A DNA stretch of 64,000 bases from an uncultured Clostridia bacterium (GTDB taxonomy: Bacteria > Bacillota > Clostridia > RUG12999), in NCBI GenBank assembly GCA_934792465.1, contig CAKVOK010000006.1, forward strand, positions 1 to 64,000. The letters run 5' to 3'. The notes beneath the pieces are model-generated. The model saw nothing but the letters and a program-made list of their open reading frames with translations. It had not been told where the DNA came from and did not search any database. The stretch's first letter is position 1; the number at the start of each line of letters is the position of its first letter. The position numbers were made by a program, and so were the translations under genes. Of the stretch, positions 63,369 to 64,000 are shown piece after piece.

Positions 63369-64000
63369 TTACCCTCCGAACAGTGAAAGAAAAACCTTTA
63401 CCATAAGTTTAAATACATTTCTTTCTTTTCTCTTTACGGTGCCGTTTGTTACTACCGGCACCTCGTATTTATTCCCGTTTGCCATTTCAATACGGGCATT
63501 TTCGACAAACATCCCCTTTTTTATGGGAGCGTTCAGTTTTTCAAAATCAAGTTTTATTTTATATGTATCGGCTTCGTCGTTTTTGACCGCCACTTTAAGC
63601 CCTTTTTTTAAAACGGCGCCGACTTCTCCGAAATCTCCGCCTTTCACACGGTATGTTCCCACGCTTTCGCCTTTCACGGCGACCGTTACAAGATGATAAT
63701 TTTCAAATGCGTAGTCGAACATTTTTTTGTGTTCGTTCCAGTCGTCCGCACAGTTTAGCGTAACGGTTATTACTCTCCAGCCGTTTTTCGTTGCCGACCC
63801 TACGAGAGTGCGCCCTGTTTCCGGCGTATATCCGGGCTTTATTCCATCCGCTTCCTCATACATTTTTATAAGCTTGTTTGCGTTGTTTACGATATGCTTA
63901 TCACGTGCTTCGTTCGTTTCCTCTATATACTGAACGGTGTTCACGATTTCCGCAAATGTCTTGTTTTTCATGGCGTATCTCGCCAGCATCGCAAGCTCGT
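63369..64000 (-). CDS. D-alanyl-D-alanine carboxypeptidase, DacF-like (partial)
   Basis: The 5' part lies outside the window; 210 codons are visible. Present are the C-terminal part of the penicillin-binding domain and a PBP5_C-type beta domain (~100-200, VAVKGESVGTYRVKGG). It trims the terminal D-Ala from peptidoglycan. The expected KTG box reads GIKPGYTPETG, with Pro in place of Thr (codon CCC at 63832-63834 complement region). The active-site Ser and SxN motifs are beyond the window edge. It stands 3 bp before rluB. Confidence 0.85.
   Translation of the reverse strand, partial: ELAMLARYAMKNKTFAEIVNTVQYIEETNEARDKHIVNNANKLIKMYEEADGIKPGYTPETGRTLVGSATKNGWRVITVTLNCADDWNEHKKMFDYAFENYHLVTVAVKGESVGTYRVKGGDFGEVGAVLKKGLKVAVKNDEADTYKIKLDFEKLNAPIKKGMFVENARIEMANGNKYEVPVVTNGTVKRKERNVFKLMVKVFLSLFGG

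Overview
The window looks like chromosome of an anaerobic, spore-forming Firmicute of the Clostridia type. The signs are SpoIIE and a YlmC/YmxH sporulation protein, a T-box leader, AdhE with a Rex-like operator, an [FeFe]-hydrogenase cluster, an ECF transporter module, S-layer-homology (SLH) proteins and IreB. A genus cannot be fixed from sequence alone. There are no rRNA or tRNA genes, CRISPR arrays, transposases or phage genes.

Layout. 1-7.1 kb holds housekeeping and sporulation genes: trpB2 (minus) behind a T-box, spoIIE behind a Spo0A-box-like site, a small membrane protein, ylmC and ruvAB. 7.2-16.1 kb is fermentation and redox: adhE, an APH-like kinase, a [2Fe-2S] thioredoxin-like protein, a PAS-bearing putative sensory [FeFe] hydrogenase, a SpoIIE-type phosphatase overlapping it, and a group-B-like [FeFe] hydrogenase. 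16.5-17.8 kb holds a consensus promoter over a non-coding stretch and a RelB/PIN toxin-antitoxin pair. 18-30 kb is a run of housekeeping genes: a methyltransferase, ecfA1-ecfA2-ecfT-truA, two acyltransferase-like proteins, a DJ-1 protein, 5-FTHF cyclo-ligase, a CPBP protease, Hsp33, a ProX-like deacylase, an ACT-metallo-beta-lactamase fusion and an acyl-ACP thioesterase.

30.1-56.5 kb is a Gram-positive polysaccharide-utilisation locus. It encodes a secreted LamG/Ig-like protein, two tandem large heparinase II/III-type lyases with copper-amine-oxidase-like domains, an SLH-anchored paralogue of the first protein, a second SLH protein, a GH88 unsaturated uronyl hydrolase, an unrecognised TIM-barrel hydrolase, an LplABC-type ABC importer, a YgjV membrane protein, a LacI-family regulator and an AGE-family epimerase. 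Two near-identical palindromes (TTAAACGTTTAA type) sit upstream of the first gene, one just downstream of a perfect -35/-10 promoter, and are natural candidates for the LacI operator. The logic fits outside lysis of a uronate-containing polysaccharide, capture at the S-layer, import of unsaturated oligosaccharides, and inside processing by GH88 and the epimerase. The substrate is not determined.

57.5-64 kb (minus strand) is cell-wall and translation housekeeping: a DacF-like carboxypeptidase (cut by the window edge), rluB, a small GNAT-like protein, ireB, murD, metG and tatD.

Nearly every long gap is filled by two families of hairpin-rich repeats, called R2 (spaced AATTTAGCT units) and R3 (TACAACCC-bordered modular hairpins) here. 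They follow the direction of the upstream gene and show compensatory base changes in their stems. A third family (R1) sits beside trpB and in the hydrogenase cluster.
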